Assembly (NCBI GenBank): GCA_002492725.1
Contig: DLAF01000053.1
Span: 10,345-74,344 of the forward strand
DNA from: Lachnospiraceae bacterium UBA7054
GTDB lineage: Bacteria; Bacillota; Clostridia; Lachnospirales; Lachnospiraceae
Length of the DNA: 64,000 bases
Reading direction: 5' to 3'
The notes beneath the pieces are model-generated. The model saw only the letters and a list, made by a program, of their open reading frames with translations, was not told where the DNA came from and made no database searches. Numbering within the stretch: the first letter of the stretch is position 1; the number at the start of each line of letters is the position of its first letter. This document shows, in pieces, positions 27,526 through 37,045 of the stretch. The translations under genes were made by a program, and so were the position numbers.

Positions 27526-28458
27526 ATGAGGTTTGCAGTTCTTGTCATCAGTGTATTATGGGTTATCCTGCTCCTATATTTTGTGGGTTTAAAATGCCAG
27601 CTGCGCAGCTTAAGGCGTCAGCTGGAATACCGGGTCAGTAATCCGATCAAAAAACCGCTTGCACTGGAAATGCAGGATACTGACCTGATGGCACTGACTG
27701 CTGCCTTGAACCAAATTTTCAGGCAGGACGAGGAATTTCGCCGCATTCAGAACAGGAATGAGAATGAATATAAGGAATTAATAACCAATATTTCCCACGA
27801 TTTGCGAACTCCGCTGACCGTCCTGAAAGGATATCTGCAATTATTGGAGCGCTGTGAGATCGATGACACCGGCAGAAAATATCTTTCCATCTGTTTTCGG
27901 CACACTGACGAACTGGAACGGAGGATCAGACAGTTTTTCGAGTACTCCTATTGGATGAATCAGGATCAGGAAGTGCAGCTGAACATCATCAATGTAACCA
28001 ACATCATCGTTGACAGTATGACAGACTTTATCCCGGTATTTGAAGAAAAAGGTCTCACGATGCGGCTTAATCAGGATACCGTCTGCAAGGGATTGGCAGA
28101 TGAAGAACTGCTTCGGCGGGTAATGCAAAATCTTCTGAAAAACTGTCTGCAATATTCCGCCGGAGAGGTAGTCGTTTCCATCACCAAAGATACAGACATA
28201 CAAAGGATTCCCTCACAAAACCATACACCAAAAGACAGGATCCGTATCTGTGTCCAAAATCCGATTGCCGAGGATTTAGAGGTGGATCCCTCTAAAATAT
28301 TTCAGCGGTTTTATGTGGGAAAAAAAGAGCGCAATCAGTCCACCGGTCTGGGATTATCCATCGTGAAACTCCTTGTTGAAAAAATGCAGGGAGAAGTATT
28401 TGTCACACGCGATGGGAATCTGCTGCGCATCGGATTTTATCTGAATACCGGCCATTGA
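27526..28458 (+). CDS. Sensor histidine kinase with one N-terminal membrane helix
   Basis: A 310-residue kinase. One hydrophobic helix (residues about 2-22) precedes the HisKA motif NISHDLRTPLTVL and a HATPase domain with STGLGLSIVK. There is no extracellular sensing domain and only a single helix, fewer than in BceS-type kinases, which suggests it reads the state of the ABC permease. GTGGAGGG lies 5 bases before the start at 27526. Its 3' end overlaps the convergent MATE gene by 56 bases. Confidence 0.9.
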   Translation: MRFAVLVISVLWVILLLYFVGLKCQLRSLRRQLEYRVSNPIKKPLALEMQDTDLMALTAALNQIFRQDEEFRRIQNRNENEYKELITNISHDLRTPLTVLKGYLQLLERCEIDDTGRKYLSICFRHTDELERRIRQFFEYSYWMNQDQEVQLNIINVTNIIVDSMTDFIPVFEEKGLTMRLNQDTVCKGLADEELLRRVMQNLLKNCLQYSAGEVVVSITKDTDIQRIPSQNHTPKDRIRICVQNPIAEDLEVDPSKIFQRFYVGKKERNQSTGLGLSIVKLLVEKMQGEVFVTRDGNLLRIGFYLNTGH

Positions 28459-29812
28459 TATGGTTCAGACTTTGATTACCTGAAACTTTTTCCACTTCCC
28501 GGACTTTACGCAGGAAGAAGATTACTGCCCGAAATATCCAGTCACAGACCATGGCAAGGGCGATGCCGATCACCCCCATATCAAAAATAATACCAAACAG
28601 CCATGATAAGAGCAGCCGCACGGCAAGCGTAGAGACAACGGAAATCACCATCGTAAATTTTACATCCCCGGCTGCTCTCAAACCATTGCTCAACGCGCCG
28701 GAAAAAGGAAACGCAGCCGCATTAAATACATTATGGATCAACACCAGCCAAATGACAAGCCGCTTTGTTTCCGGCTCCAATGCGTACACCATAAGAAACA
28801 GCGGCGTCAGCAGAAAAATCAGAAAATTCCATGCAGATGACAGTAAAAGCGTAATGCGGGTCAGTTTTTTGAAATAATAGTCTGCAGCATCCGTATCCCT
28901 ATTTCCCATACACTGTCCGATCACCGTGATAAAAGCCGGCCCCATGGCAACTCCCGCCAGAGCCGCCATAGACCAGATGCTCTGTGCCACGCCGTTTGCC
29001 GCGATCTGATACGTGCCAAACAGAGCCACAATGCTGGAAAGCGCCACTTTTACCAGCTGAAAGACGCCATTTTCCAAGCCATTTGGTACGGCTATGCCCA
29101 AAATCTGCTTCATGGACGCACCGTTCCATCTGAAAATCCACTGCCACTGATAGACTACCCCGTTTTGTTTCCTGAAACACAACACCGTAATGACCACGGC
29201 AGAAAAAACTCTGGCAATCAGAGACGGCCACGCGACACCCGCCACCCCTGCATGGAGGGCAAATACACCAATGAGGTTGCCAATGATATTGATTATGTTG
29301 GAAACTACCGACAAATACATGGTCACGTCCGTTTTGCCCAAGCTGCGATAGATTGCCGCGCCGGAATTGTAGACAGCCAGCGCAGGGTAAGAATAAGCGG
29401 AGATCCTCAGATAAGTCACACACGCTGCCATGACATCTGTCTCCACCCTGCCAAATAACAGCCGTAGAAGCCACTCGCCGCTAAGCAGTACAAACACCGA
29501 AATGATAACGGAAAACCCGGTGGAAAACAGCAGAAGCTGGCTTGCCGCCTCCCCCGCATTTTCCATCGCCCTGCGCCCGATATACTGGCTGATCACCACA
29601 GCACCGCCGGAAGCCAGAGCGGTAAACAGGTAGATAAAGATGGTATTAAACTGGTTGACTAAAGACACCCCGGACACTGCCGCTTCCCCTGCATAGCTGA
29701 CCACAAGCGTATCCGCCATGCCAACCAGCATGACCAGAAGCTGCTCCAAAAACAGCGGCAGTATCATGTTTTTCAAGTCCCTGTTAGAAAAGATTTCCGC
29801 TTTCTGATCCAT
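28403..29812 (-). CDS. MATE family efflux transporter
   Basis: A 469-residue protein with 12 membrane helices in two halves; it starts MDQKAEIFSNRDLKNMILPL with AGGGGG about 8 bases upstream. It belongs to the DinF-like branch of MATE pumps that use sodium or proton gradients to expel drugs or metabolites. The last 20 or so residues are hydrophilic and encoded opposite the histidine kinase gene. The substrate is unknown. Confidence 0.85.
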   Translation of the reverse strand: MDQKAEIFSNRDLKNMILPLFLEQLLVMLVGMADTLVVSYAGEAAVSGVSLVNQFNTIFIYLFTALASGGAVVISQYIGRRAMENAGEAASQLLLFSTGFSVIISVFVLLSGEWLLRLLFGRVETDVMAACVTYLRISAYSYPALAVYNSGAAIYRSLGKTDVTMYLSVVSNIINIIGNLIGVFALHAGVAGVAWPSLIARVFSAVVITVLCFRKQNGVVYQWQWIFRWNGASMKQILGIAVPNGLENGVFQLVKVALSSIVALFGTYQIAANGVAQSIWSMAALAGVAMGPAFITVIGQCMGNRDTDAADYYFKKLTRITLLLSSAWNFLIFLLTPLFLMVYALEPETKRLVIWLVLIHNVFNAAAFPFSGALSNGLRAAGDVKFTMVISVVSTLAVRLLLSWLFGIIFDMGVIGIALAMVCDWIFRAVIFFLRKVREVEKVSGNQSLNHINGRYSDKIRCAADSHRV

Positions 29813-29843
29813 TCTACAGCCCCCTGCTTTACAGACCCCTTAA

Positions 29844-30491
29844 TCATTCTCCCAGATGCAGATCAAGACCGTTTACCCATTCCATGACTGTATCCTGAGA
29901 ATCACCGCCGTTTAAGCGTTTTCCTTCCATCCATGCGGCGCCGCTTGTAAGCTGTTCCAGATTCGTTGCACTGGAACCCACCCCGCTGCCTCCGGAAGTG
30001 CAGAAGGGAACGACCGTCTTACCCGAAAAATCATAGCTTTCCACAAAGGTACTGACGATCCTCGGCGCCTCTCCCCACCAGATGGGATAACCGATAAACA
30101 CAATATCATACTGTTCTATATTCTCCACAGAGCCGGAAATCGCCGGACGGGAAGAAGCGTCATTCATTTCGATGGTGGAGCGGCTGTTGTTATCACTGTA
30201 GTCTAAATCTGCATCTGTATAGGGTTCTTCGGGAATGATCTCGTAAATCTCTGCATTCAGGCCATTTGCAATATGCTCCGCCACGCCTTTCGTTGTCCCT
30301 GTCGCAGAGAAATAAGCTACAAGCACTTTGCTTCCCTGTGTTTCAGGAGTCTCTGTTTCCGGCTGTTTTGTTTCAGAAATCCCTGCATCTTCCGTGGAAG
30401 GAAGCTGTGCCCGTTCCACGGAATTACCACAGGCCGCAAGACCCAAAATCATTGTAAGAGAAAGTAAAATCGTAATTGCTTTTTTCATCAT
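29844..30491 (-). CDS. Lipoprotein flavodoxin
   Basis: A 215-residue protein with a lipoprotein signal (ILLSLTMILGLAAC, lipobox LAAC) and a flavodoxin domain: the FMN phosphate loop is SATGTTKG and a later FMN loop is GYPIWWGEAP. The start at 30491 follows GGAGG by 6 bases. An acidic, threonine-rich linker joins the anchor to the domain. Cell-surface flavodoxins of this type are common in gut Clostridia and likely act as quinone or disulphide reductases outside the membrane, though the partner is unknown. It is 31 bases from the MATE gene. Confidence 0.85.
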   Translation of the reverse strand: MMKKAITILLSLTMILGLAACGNSVERAQLPSTEDAGISETKQPETETPETQGSKVLVAYFSATGTTKGVAEHIANGLNAEIYEIIPEEPYTDADLDYSDNNSRSTIEMNDASSRPAISGSVENIEQYDIVFIGYPIWWGEAPRIVSTFVESYDFSGKTVVPFCTSGGSGVGSSATNLEQLTSGAAWMEGKRLNGGDSQDTVMEWVNGLDLHLGE

Positions 30492-30618
30492 CCAATACCT
30501 CCAAAATTTTATATGTAAAAAAGTAAGTGCCGCCGAGAACTCTTTCCCTGACTGCACTTACATTCTAAATCACTGTTGTCGTTATATCAAATACCTGGTT
30601 TATATAGTAATCCCATGC

Positions 30619-32037
30619 CTAAAAGGCATTTTTTAGTGTAATGCCAAGTGTCCTGCATCCTTCGTTAATGACCGCCAAAAGTTCATCGTCCGTAAGCACG
30701 GTTACCCTGCCGCCCTCATACTCTGCGTCTACCCATGTTTTCACATAAGCTACCAGTTCCGAAGTCTTTTCAACCTTATCGTCGTCGGAAAGTCTGAAAT
30801 AGGTATTGATCCAATGCGCAATGCCAGCAAGGCCTGAAGTATTTGATACCGCACAAAGCACAGGTCTGTGCAGGAATTTTTCCGTGTCAAAGATATTGTA
30901 AATTTCCTCATTCTTTAACAGACCGTCTGCATGGATGCCCGCCCTTGTAACATTGAAATTCTTTCCGACAAAAGGTGTTCTCGGCGGAATCTGATATCCG
31001 ATTTCTTTCTCATAATATTCTGCCAGCTCCGTAATGACAGTGGTATCCATACCGTTTAAGGTTCCCCGCAGCTGTGCATACTCAAATACCATGGCTTCAA
31101 GCGGCGTATTACCGGTACGCTCTCCAATTCCGAAGATCGAAGTATTCACACCGGAACAGCCATAAAGCCATGCCGTCGTCGAGTTCACCACCGCCTTATA
31201 AAAGTCATTGTGACCGTGCCATTCTATCCACTCATGCGGCACCCCTGCATGTGTATGAATCGCATAAATGATACCCTGCACACTTCTTGGAATAACCGCA
31301 CCCGGAAAGTTCACTCCATATCCCATGGTATCACATGCGCGCACGATAATTGGCAGTTTATACTGCTCCGACAGCTTCATAAGTTCCTGACAAAACGGTA
31401 CAACATATCCGTAAATATCCGCCCTTGTAATATCTTCTAAGTGACACCTGACGCTGATCCCCTCATCAAGGCATTGCTTCACGACAGACAGATAATGCTC
31501 CATCGCCTGTTTTCTCGTCATCTTAAGCTTAAAGAAAATATGATAATCCGAACAGCTCACAAGGATTCCCGTCTGCTTCATGCCGATCTCTTTTACCAGC
31601 TTAAAGTCCTCTTTGCTTGCCCTGATCCATGATGTAACCTCCGGGAACCGATATCCGCGTTCCATACACTTATAGACCGCATCTCTGTCCTTCTTACTGT
31701 ATAAGAAAAACTCGCTTTGACGTATCATGCCGTTTGGACCGCCAAGTCTGTGCAGATAATCATATATCGTCACAATCTGTTCCGTACTGTAAGGCGCCCT
31801 CGACTGCTGCCCGTCTCTGAAGGTCGTGTCCGTAATCCAGATTTCCTTTGGCATATTATGCGGGACTACCCTGTCATTAAAAGGTATTTTGGGTATCTCA
31901 TCATAAGGGAACATATTCCTGAATGCATTCGGCTTCTCCACATCCTGAAGCTGATACATATGCTCCTCAATCTCTAGCAGATTGTTATGTTCATTCATTG
32001 TAACCGGGCGGTTTTCAAAATACTTGGCATCTGCCAT
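30619..32037 (-). CDS. Probable Re-type citrate synthase (isopropylmalate/homocitrate synthase family)
   Basis: A 472-residue member of the DRE-TIM family, with the metal/substrate motif DTTFRDGQQ early in the protein, and metal-binding histidines in WHGHND. Phrases such as RQSEFFLYSKKDRDAV and HLEDITRADIYG match the clostridial branch that contains Re-citrate synthase rather than LeuA or NifV; this is from memory of the family. It would condense acetyl-CoA and oxaloacetate to citrate for glutamate synthesis. The start is put at 32037, 12 bases after AAGGAG, because the ATG at 32049 directly abuts that site. The promoter carries a perfect palindrome. Confidence 0.75.
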   Translation of the reverse strand: MADAKYFENRPVTMNEHNNLLEIEEHMYQLQDVEKPNAFRNMFPYDEIPKIPFNDRVVPHNMPKEIWITDTTFRDGQQSRAPYSTEQIVTIYDYLHRLGGPNGMIRQSEFFLYSKKDRDAVYKCMERGYRFPEVTSWIRASKEDFKLVKEIGMKQTGILVSCSDYHIFFKLKMTRKQAMEHYLSVVKQCLDEGISVRCHLEDITRADIYGYVVPFCQELMKLSEQYKLPIIVRACDTMGYGVNFPGAVIPRSVQGIIYAIHTHAGVPHEWIEWHGHNDFYKAVVNSTTAWLYGCSGVNTSIFGIGERTGNTPLEAMVFEYAQLRGTLNGMDTTVITELAEYYEKEIGYQIPPRTPFVGKNFNVTRAGIHADGLLKNEEIYNIFDTEKFLHRPVLCAVSNTSGLAGIAHWINTYFRLSDDDKVEKTSELVAYVKTWVDAEYEGGRVTVLTDDELLAVINEGCRTLGITLKNAF

Positions 32038-32075
32038 GGTGCAATTCATCTCCTTTTCTGATATAACACGTCTGC

Positions 32076-32107
32076 ATTATTGTATACAATAATACGCTAT
32101 CTGTCAA
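32076..32107 (-). promoter_or_regulatory. Promoter with overlapping 18-bp operator palindrome
   Basis: On the minus strand TTGACA (32102-32107) and TACAAT (32079-32084) stand 17 bases apart. A perfect 18-base palindrome, ATTATTGTATACAATAAT, covers the -10 (32076-32093). The core TTGTATACAA resembles GntR-family operators. Binding would block the citrate synthase promoter. The regulator gene is not adjacent. Confidence 0.75.
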
Positions 32108-32164
32108 TAAAAACTCTGCTATATAGCAGCAATCCCTTTATGTAATATTTCATAAAATTTTTTA

Positions 32165-32194
32165 TTGACTTCAACTATACTTGATGTGTTATCT
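32165..32194 (+). promoter_or_regulatory. Promoter of aldo/keto reductase gene
   Basis: TTGACT at 32165-32170 and TTATCT at 32189-32194 with an 18-base spacer, about 70 bases before the start. Confidence 0.5.
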
Positions 32195-32261
32195 TATATA
32201 AATGGAGAATATTCTGATAATTATGAAATAATCGGTTGGCAAATTTGAAAAAAGGAGAGGC

Positions 32262-33185
32262 ATGATGAAAGAAATCGTATTAGGAACTACCGGTAGGAAA
32301 ATGCCTGCTATCGTAGTAGGATGTATGCGATTGACGGGAAAAAATTGTGCCCAGATGCAGGAATTTATACATACGGCCATGGAGCAGGGAGCCTGTTATT
32401 ATGATCATGCGGATATCTATGGCGGCGGACAGTGCGAAACTATTTTTGGCGAAGCCATGGCTAAAGATACCTCGATAAAAAGAGAAGATTTATTCTTACA
32501 GTCTAAATGCGGCATTCGTCAGGGATTCTTTGATCTCTCCCAAGAGTATATTATTTCTTCCGTAGATGGGATTTTGAAACGATTACAAACGGAATATCTG
32601 GATGTCCTGTTGCTGCATCGTTCAGATGCACTTGTGGAGCCGGAGGAAGTGGCAGCCGCTTTTGAAGAGCTGTATGCAAAAGGGAAGGTAAGATATTTCG
32701 GCGTATCTAACCATAAACCGATGCAGATTGAATTGTTAAAAAAGTATGTGAAGCAACCCCTTATCATTAACCAGCTGCAATTTAGCATTCCGGTATCAAA
32801 CATGGTGGCAAACGGTCTGGAAGTAAATATGACTTCGGAGGGAGCCTCAGATCGAGATGGCAGCGTATTGGATTATTCCAGAATACATGATATGACAATT
32901 CAGGCATGGTCTCCGTTCCAGATGCCGAACTGGAAAGGCTGTTTTATTGACAGTGAAGAATATCCGGAATTAAACAGAGAATTGCAGAATTTGGCAGAAA
33001 AATATAAGGTCAGCACCACCACGATTGCAACCGCGTGGATTTTACGCCATCCGGCAGGAATGCAGGTGATTACGGGTACAGCCAGTGAGAAACGTTTGAC
33101 TGAAATTATTGCAGCAGAAAAGATATCGCTTTCCAGAGAGGAATGGTATCGATTGTATCTGTCGGCAGGACATTTCTTACCATAA
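32262..33185 (+). CDS. Aldo/keto reductase (YdhF-like)
   Basis: A 307-residue NADPH-dependent oxidoreductase of the AKR fold. The catalytic tetrad is visible: aspartate in YYDHAD, tyrosine in DIYGGG, lysine in QSKCG, histidine in LLHRSD. It resembles YdhF. AAAGGAGAGG precedes two adjacent ATGs; either may be used. Transcribed alone, divergently from the citrate synthase gene. Substrate unknown. Confidence 0.9.
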   Translation: MMKEIVLGTTGRKMPAIVVGCMRLTGKNCAQMQEFIHTAMEQGACYYDHADIYGGGQCETIFGEAMAKDTSIKREDLFLQSKCGIRQGFFDLSQEYIISSVDGILKRLQTEYLDVLLLHRSDALVEPEEVAAAFEELYAKGKVRYFGVSNHKPMQIELLKKYVKQPLIINQLQFSIPVSNMVANGLEVNMTSEGASDRDGSVLDYSRIHDMTIQAWSPFQMPNWKGCFIDSEEYPELNRELQNLAEKYKVSTTTIATAWILRHPAGMQVITGTASEKRLTEIIAAEKISLSREEWYRLYLSAGHFLP

Positions 33186-33242
33186 AAAATATACTCCTGC
33201 GGAGTACCCCATAAAATCACTGGTACGGAGGAGATCTTTCAA

Positions 33243-34907
33243 ATGAAATCACACCAAACAACAGCCCTTGTCATCCTTGCCTTATTTTATACCGCTTACT
33301 TTACTAAAATGATACTACAGGCAAAAAAGGGCGTTAAAACAGACCAGATGGCGAAAGGCAGCAAACCGCGGAAGCTGCTTATCATTGAAAGGCTGCTGAA
33401 AATGGCAACCTTTAGTATTATTCCTGTCGAAGCAGTCAGCATCATTCTGGATTGGCGCACATGGAAATCCTCGCCCGTTTGGATCGGTATTGCCATCGCT
33501 TTTCTTGGCGTTATGATCTTTGTCATCGCTATGGTCACCATGCGGGACAGCTGGAGAGCCGGCATCCCCGAAAAGGATAAGACTGTGCTTGTCACAAGCG
33601 GTATTTATCGCTTCAGCCGCAATCCCGCCTTTTTGGGATTTGATTTGATGTACCTTGGCATACTCTTCTCCTTCTTCAATTATCTGCATCTGCTGTTTGC
33701 ATTGTTTGCGGTTGTGATGCTTCATTTGCAAATTTTACAGGAGGAAAAATTTTTGACTGCCGCGTTCGGAGAATCATACACTGACTATAAAAAACGGACG
33801 GGAAGATACCTCATCATTGACAAATCTTACGGAAAAAAAACAAAATGGATCCTCATTTTTTCCATTTTTCTCTGTGCTGCCTTGGGATTGACCGGGCTGA
33901 TAATCTATGGCAATTCTCAGACACAGAAACTGCCGCAGCTGACCTTTGCCGAATCACTTGCCTACACAACGAAAAATAAACCTGATGCCGTGATAACCGT
34001 CGGTATCATCAAAGACGGACAAGTTTCTTATCAGGTATACGGAAAAGACGGCAGGGAACTTCCCGCCGAGCTTCATACCTATGAAATTGGCTCTCTGACC
34101 AAAACCATTACCGCTGCCCTGATCAACAAAGCGATCAGCGAAGGGCGTATTGACCTTGAGAGTACAATCGATACCTACCTGCCGCTCCCGAATGGCAATC
34201 AGTATCCGACGATTAAAGAACTTTTAACACATACATCGGGTTATCGGGGTTATTATTTTGAAAGTCCAATGATCGCTAACTTCCTGATCGGGAGAAATGA
34301 CTTTTACGGAATCACAAAAGAAATGGTGGTTGACCGTTTAGGTCAATTTAGACGGGCGCAGGAAAATTATGATTTTACTTATTCTAATTACGGTTACGCT
34401 GTTTTGGGGCTTGTACTGGAAGCCGTATATGATACGGATTACACCACTCTGGTAAATGACTTTGCGCAAAATGATCTTGGACTGACAAACACAAAAATCT
34501 CCGACCAAAGCGGAGACCTCGACAATTATTGGGACTGGAAAGCCAATGACGCCTACTTGTCCGCAGGCGCCATCACTTCCAATATTACCGATATGCTTTC
34601 TTATGCGCAGATGCAGCTTGACGACGATCCGCATTTTGTCGACTGCCATCAAACGCTTGCCGCTATTGATGCCACCAATGCGTCGTATGAATCCATGGGC
34701 ATCCGTATGGACGAAATCGGCATGGCGTGGATCAGGGATACGGAAAACGGTATCATCTGGCATAACGGCGGCACGGGAGATTATAACAGCTACCTTGGTT
34801 TTCATCCCGAATCGGGAACGGCGGTTGTCATCCTGTCGAACCTTCCGCCAAGTTATCGGATTCCGGCTACCGTACTGGGAGTGAAGCTGCTGGGAGAGAT
34901 CAGGTAA
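33243..34907 (+). CDS. Fusion of isoprenylcysteine carboxyl methyltransferase-like and serine hydrolase (beta-lactamase-like) domains
   Basis: A 554-residue protein with two domains normally separate. Residues 1 to about 195 are a multi-helix ICMT/PEMT-like membrane methyltransferase, with the family cofactor motif YRFSRNPAFLGF and a C-terminal EEKFLTAAFGESYTDYKKRTGRYL. One further helix (about 200-220) leads to a class C beta-lactamase-like hydrolase with SLTK near residue 283, YSN near 379 and HNGGTGDY near 505. The hydrolase domain probably lies outside the cell. AGGAG precedes the start. A single open frame without ambiguity joins the two, so it is a true fusion in this sequence; its substrate is unknown. 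Confidence 0.8.
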   Translation: MKSHQTTALVILALFYTAYFTKMILQAKKGVKTDQMAKGSKPRKLLIIERLLKMATFSIIPVEAVSIILDWRTWKSSPVWIGIAIAFLGVMIFVIAMVTMRDSWRAGIPEKDKTVLVTSGIYRFSRNPAFLGFDLMYLGILFSFFNYLHLLFALFAVVMLHLQILQEEKFLTAAFGESYTDYKKRTGRYLIIDKSYGKKTKWILIFSIFLCAALGLTGLIIYGNSQTQKLPQLTFAESLAYTTKNKPDAVITVGIIKDGQVSYQVYGKDGRELPAELHTYEIGSLTKTITAALINKAISEGRIDLESTIDTYLPLPNGNQYPTIKELLTHTSGYRGYYFESPMIANFLIGRNDFYGITKEMVVDRLGQFRRAQENYDFTYSNYGYAVLGLVLEAVYDTDYTTLVNDFAQNDLGLTNTKISDQSGDLDNYWDWKANDAYLSAGAITSNITDMLSYAQMQLDDDPHFVDCHQTLAAIDATNASYESMGIRMDEIGMAWIRDTENGIIWHNGGTGDYNSYLGFHPESGTAVVILSNLPPSYRIPATVLGVKLLGEIR

Positions 34908-34974
34908 TTAAATGCCATATTTATATCCTTATTGTTTCTGCTGAGAAAAAGCATACATGGCTCATACCGAAATA

Positions 34975-36912
34975 TCAATCTTCCGCAGATACCAACTCGT
35001 ATAGCTTTTCACGTACACTTTCCGTGACTCTGGTTACATCTTCTGCCGCGGAAGAAATGTCTTGTGTTGAGCCTACTAAATTCTGAACCCGGCCATCTAC
35101 CGTTTTCACAATCCGGAGCAATTCATCTGCACTTTTGTACAGTTTATCAACCGCAACGCCTATATCTGTCTTTGTCTGGTCGCTCTTACTTACCGTCTCT
35201 TTCGAATTTTCAGCAAGCGCCTTTATTTGTCCTGCTACAACCGAAAATCCTTTGCCAGCTTCGCCAACTCTTGCTGCTTCAATGGATGCATTCAGCGCCA
35301 GAAGATTCGTCTGATTGGCAATCGATATTACATCCGCATTATTTGTTTCCAAATCTCCTAAATAATTTTGGATCTGTTCCAAAGAAACTTTCAATCCATC
35401 CGCAAAGGCTAACATTTCCGAAATTGTCGCGGAAATTTCAGTACTTTCCTGAACATTTACGTTACAACTGTCTGTCATGCTTCCCACATTCGTTCCAATT
35501 TCATTAAACTGCTCGTCTATCTTGCTTGACAGCATTTCCCGCTTTTCTTTTTCGTGATTACGAAGAGCCTGCATTTGCTCTGCCAGGTAATTCGCCTGTG
35601 CCTTCTCTTCAACCACAAAGTCTTTTACATAATGTACGCAGTTATCCCTATAATTAAAACCATTATAAATTGCAACTGCCATCTCCGTACAATTTTTATA
35701 CCCGCATCCGCCGCAATTAATGCTGCGCTTTTCCGGAGTTTCTTTTTTCATCTCAACAAAGATCTTATCAAGCTCTTTGTCACTCGGTGTCTTTGACTTG
35801 CACATATCACTTTTATCTGTATATTTGCGGACAAAATCGTTGATGTTTAAGGAAGCAAATGCTTTATTCAAGAGTTTCAACCGTTGTTCCGGCGCAAGCT
35901 TTCTTGCCCATGCGGTTTTTTTACTATCCTTCTTACTTTTCTGCTTTATTTGTTCAATCGCATAAAAAGCATCCTCCGTTTTTGCCAATTTCTCTTCCAC
36001 AGCGGTTCCGTAAAGACATCCTGCACTACAATTAAGCACATCAATCATTAAATAGGGCGTTCTCCCATTTGCAATCCGTTCCTTATTTGCTTTCAGATAA
36101 TTATACAAACGCTTTTCGCCTTCTACCTGACGAATAAATACATCTTCACCCAGCAGCCAGTACACATTTTCTTTTAGTCCTCCCGGCATCGGGTAAATCG
36201 AACCAAGTCCATACTCAATCTCATCACTTACCGGATCTCCCTTTATATTATGGGTTCTCACATAATCCATCAAGTGAGAAAAAGTGACATTATATTTTAC
36301 ATACCCTCCTGTATTCGGATCCTCAATCTCATTTTTCTTTGCGATACATGGACTGATAAATGCAAGACTATCTCTTAATCCCATGTATTTTCTGGCATAA
36401 ATTGCACTGCACATCATAGGGCTATGAATTGGCATTAACTTCGGCAAAAGTTCTGGTAAGTATTTCTCAATATATCCTACAACTGCAGGACAAGGCTGAG
36501 AAATTCCTCCGACAAAATTATGTTTCTGAATATAGTTTATGTATGCCCAGCTTGTAATATCAGCTCCATAAGATACACTCAAAATGCGATTTACGCCAAG
36601 TTTCTTTAATCCACCAAGCACTGTCTCATATTCATCATAATAATTAGCCTTAAAAGCAGGTGCTAATATAATAGAAATTTTTTCGCCTCTTTTTAAATCT
36701 TCAAAAAATCTTTCCGTGTCATCTTCATATTCTCTTGCATGATGTTCGCAAACATCAAAGCAAGCGCCACATGCAATACACTTATCCATATCAACTTCTA
36801 TTACATTCTCACCATTAATGTTCTTTGCAATATTGGCTCCCTGACAACTGCATGCTCCTATGCAGCGGTTGCACCCCACACATGCATCTGTAGTAAACAC
36901 AAGTTGACTCAT
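34975..36912 (-). CDS. [FeFe]-hydrogenase-like sensor fused to methyl-accepting chemotaxis domain
   Basis: A 645-residue soluble protein without membrane helices. Two 4Fe-4S ferredoxin motifs open it (cysteines 11, 14, 17, 21 and about 44-54). The hydrogenase large-subunit domain follows, with H-cluster-like cysteines in SQPCPAVVGYIEKY, FISPCIAKKNE and LNCSAGCLYG, which differ from the TSCCP and MACPGG forms of catalytic enzymes. A further 4Fe-4S motif (CGGCGYKNC) lies near 395, and a chemoreceptor signalling domain from about 440, with the conserved hairpin NQTNLLALNASIEAARVGE. It resembles putative sensory [FeFe]-hydrogenases. AGGGAG precedes the start. It probably reports hydrogen or redox state to CheA or another output. 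Confidence 0.85.
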   Translation of the reverse strand: MSQLVFTTDACVGCNRCIGACSCQGANIAKNINGENVIEVDMDKCIACGACFDVCEHHAREYEDDTERFFEDLKRGEKISIILAPAFKANYYDEYETVLGGLKKLGVNRILSVSYGADITSWAYINYIQKHNFVGGISQPCPAVVGYIEKYLPELLPKLMPIHSPMMCSAIYARKYMGLRDSLAFISPCIAKKNEIEDPNTGGYVKYNVTFSHLMDYVRTHNIKGDPVSDEIEYGLGSIYPMPGGLKENVYWLLGEDVFIRQVEGEKRLYNYLKANKERIANGRTPYLMIDVLNCSAGCLYGTAVEEKLAKTEDAFYAIEQIKQKSKKDSKKTAWARKLAPEQRLKLLNKAFASLNINDFVRKYTDKSDMCKSKTPSDKELDKIFVEMKKETPEKRSINCGGCGYKNCTEMAVAIYNGFNYRDNCVHYVKDFVVEEKAQANYLAEQMQALRNHEKEKREMLSSKIDEQFNEIGTNVGSMTDSCNVNVQESTEISATISEMLAFADGLKVSLEQIQNYLGDLETNNADVISIANQTNLLALNASIEAARVGEAGKGFSVVAGQIKALAENSKETVSKSDQTKTDIGVAVDKLYKSADELLRIVKTVDGRVQNLVGSTQDISSAAEDVTRVTESVREKLYELVSAED

Positions 36913-37045
36913 TTTTGTCTCCCTCTCTTTCTCGCATCCTTCTATTATGCAGGCGGCTCTTCATATCTTTTAGAGTTTTTTCAGGTACAATTTGGTTTTC
37001 CGGCTGCCGCAGTATAAGGCGGTTTATTGGCTCAAAATAAAACCC

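Noticed and set aside
30606..30635. Hairpin ATGCCT-AAA-AGGCAT followed by six T on the plus strand
   Set aside because: It would only act on plus-strand transcripts, and no plus-strand gene lies upstream; it overlaps the stop of the citrate synthase gene and has only a 6-bp stem.
33190..33240. Short inverted repeat TACTCC-TGC-GGAGTA before the fusion gene
   Set aside because: Only 6 bp, overlaps ribosome-site sequences, and no clear role.
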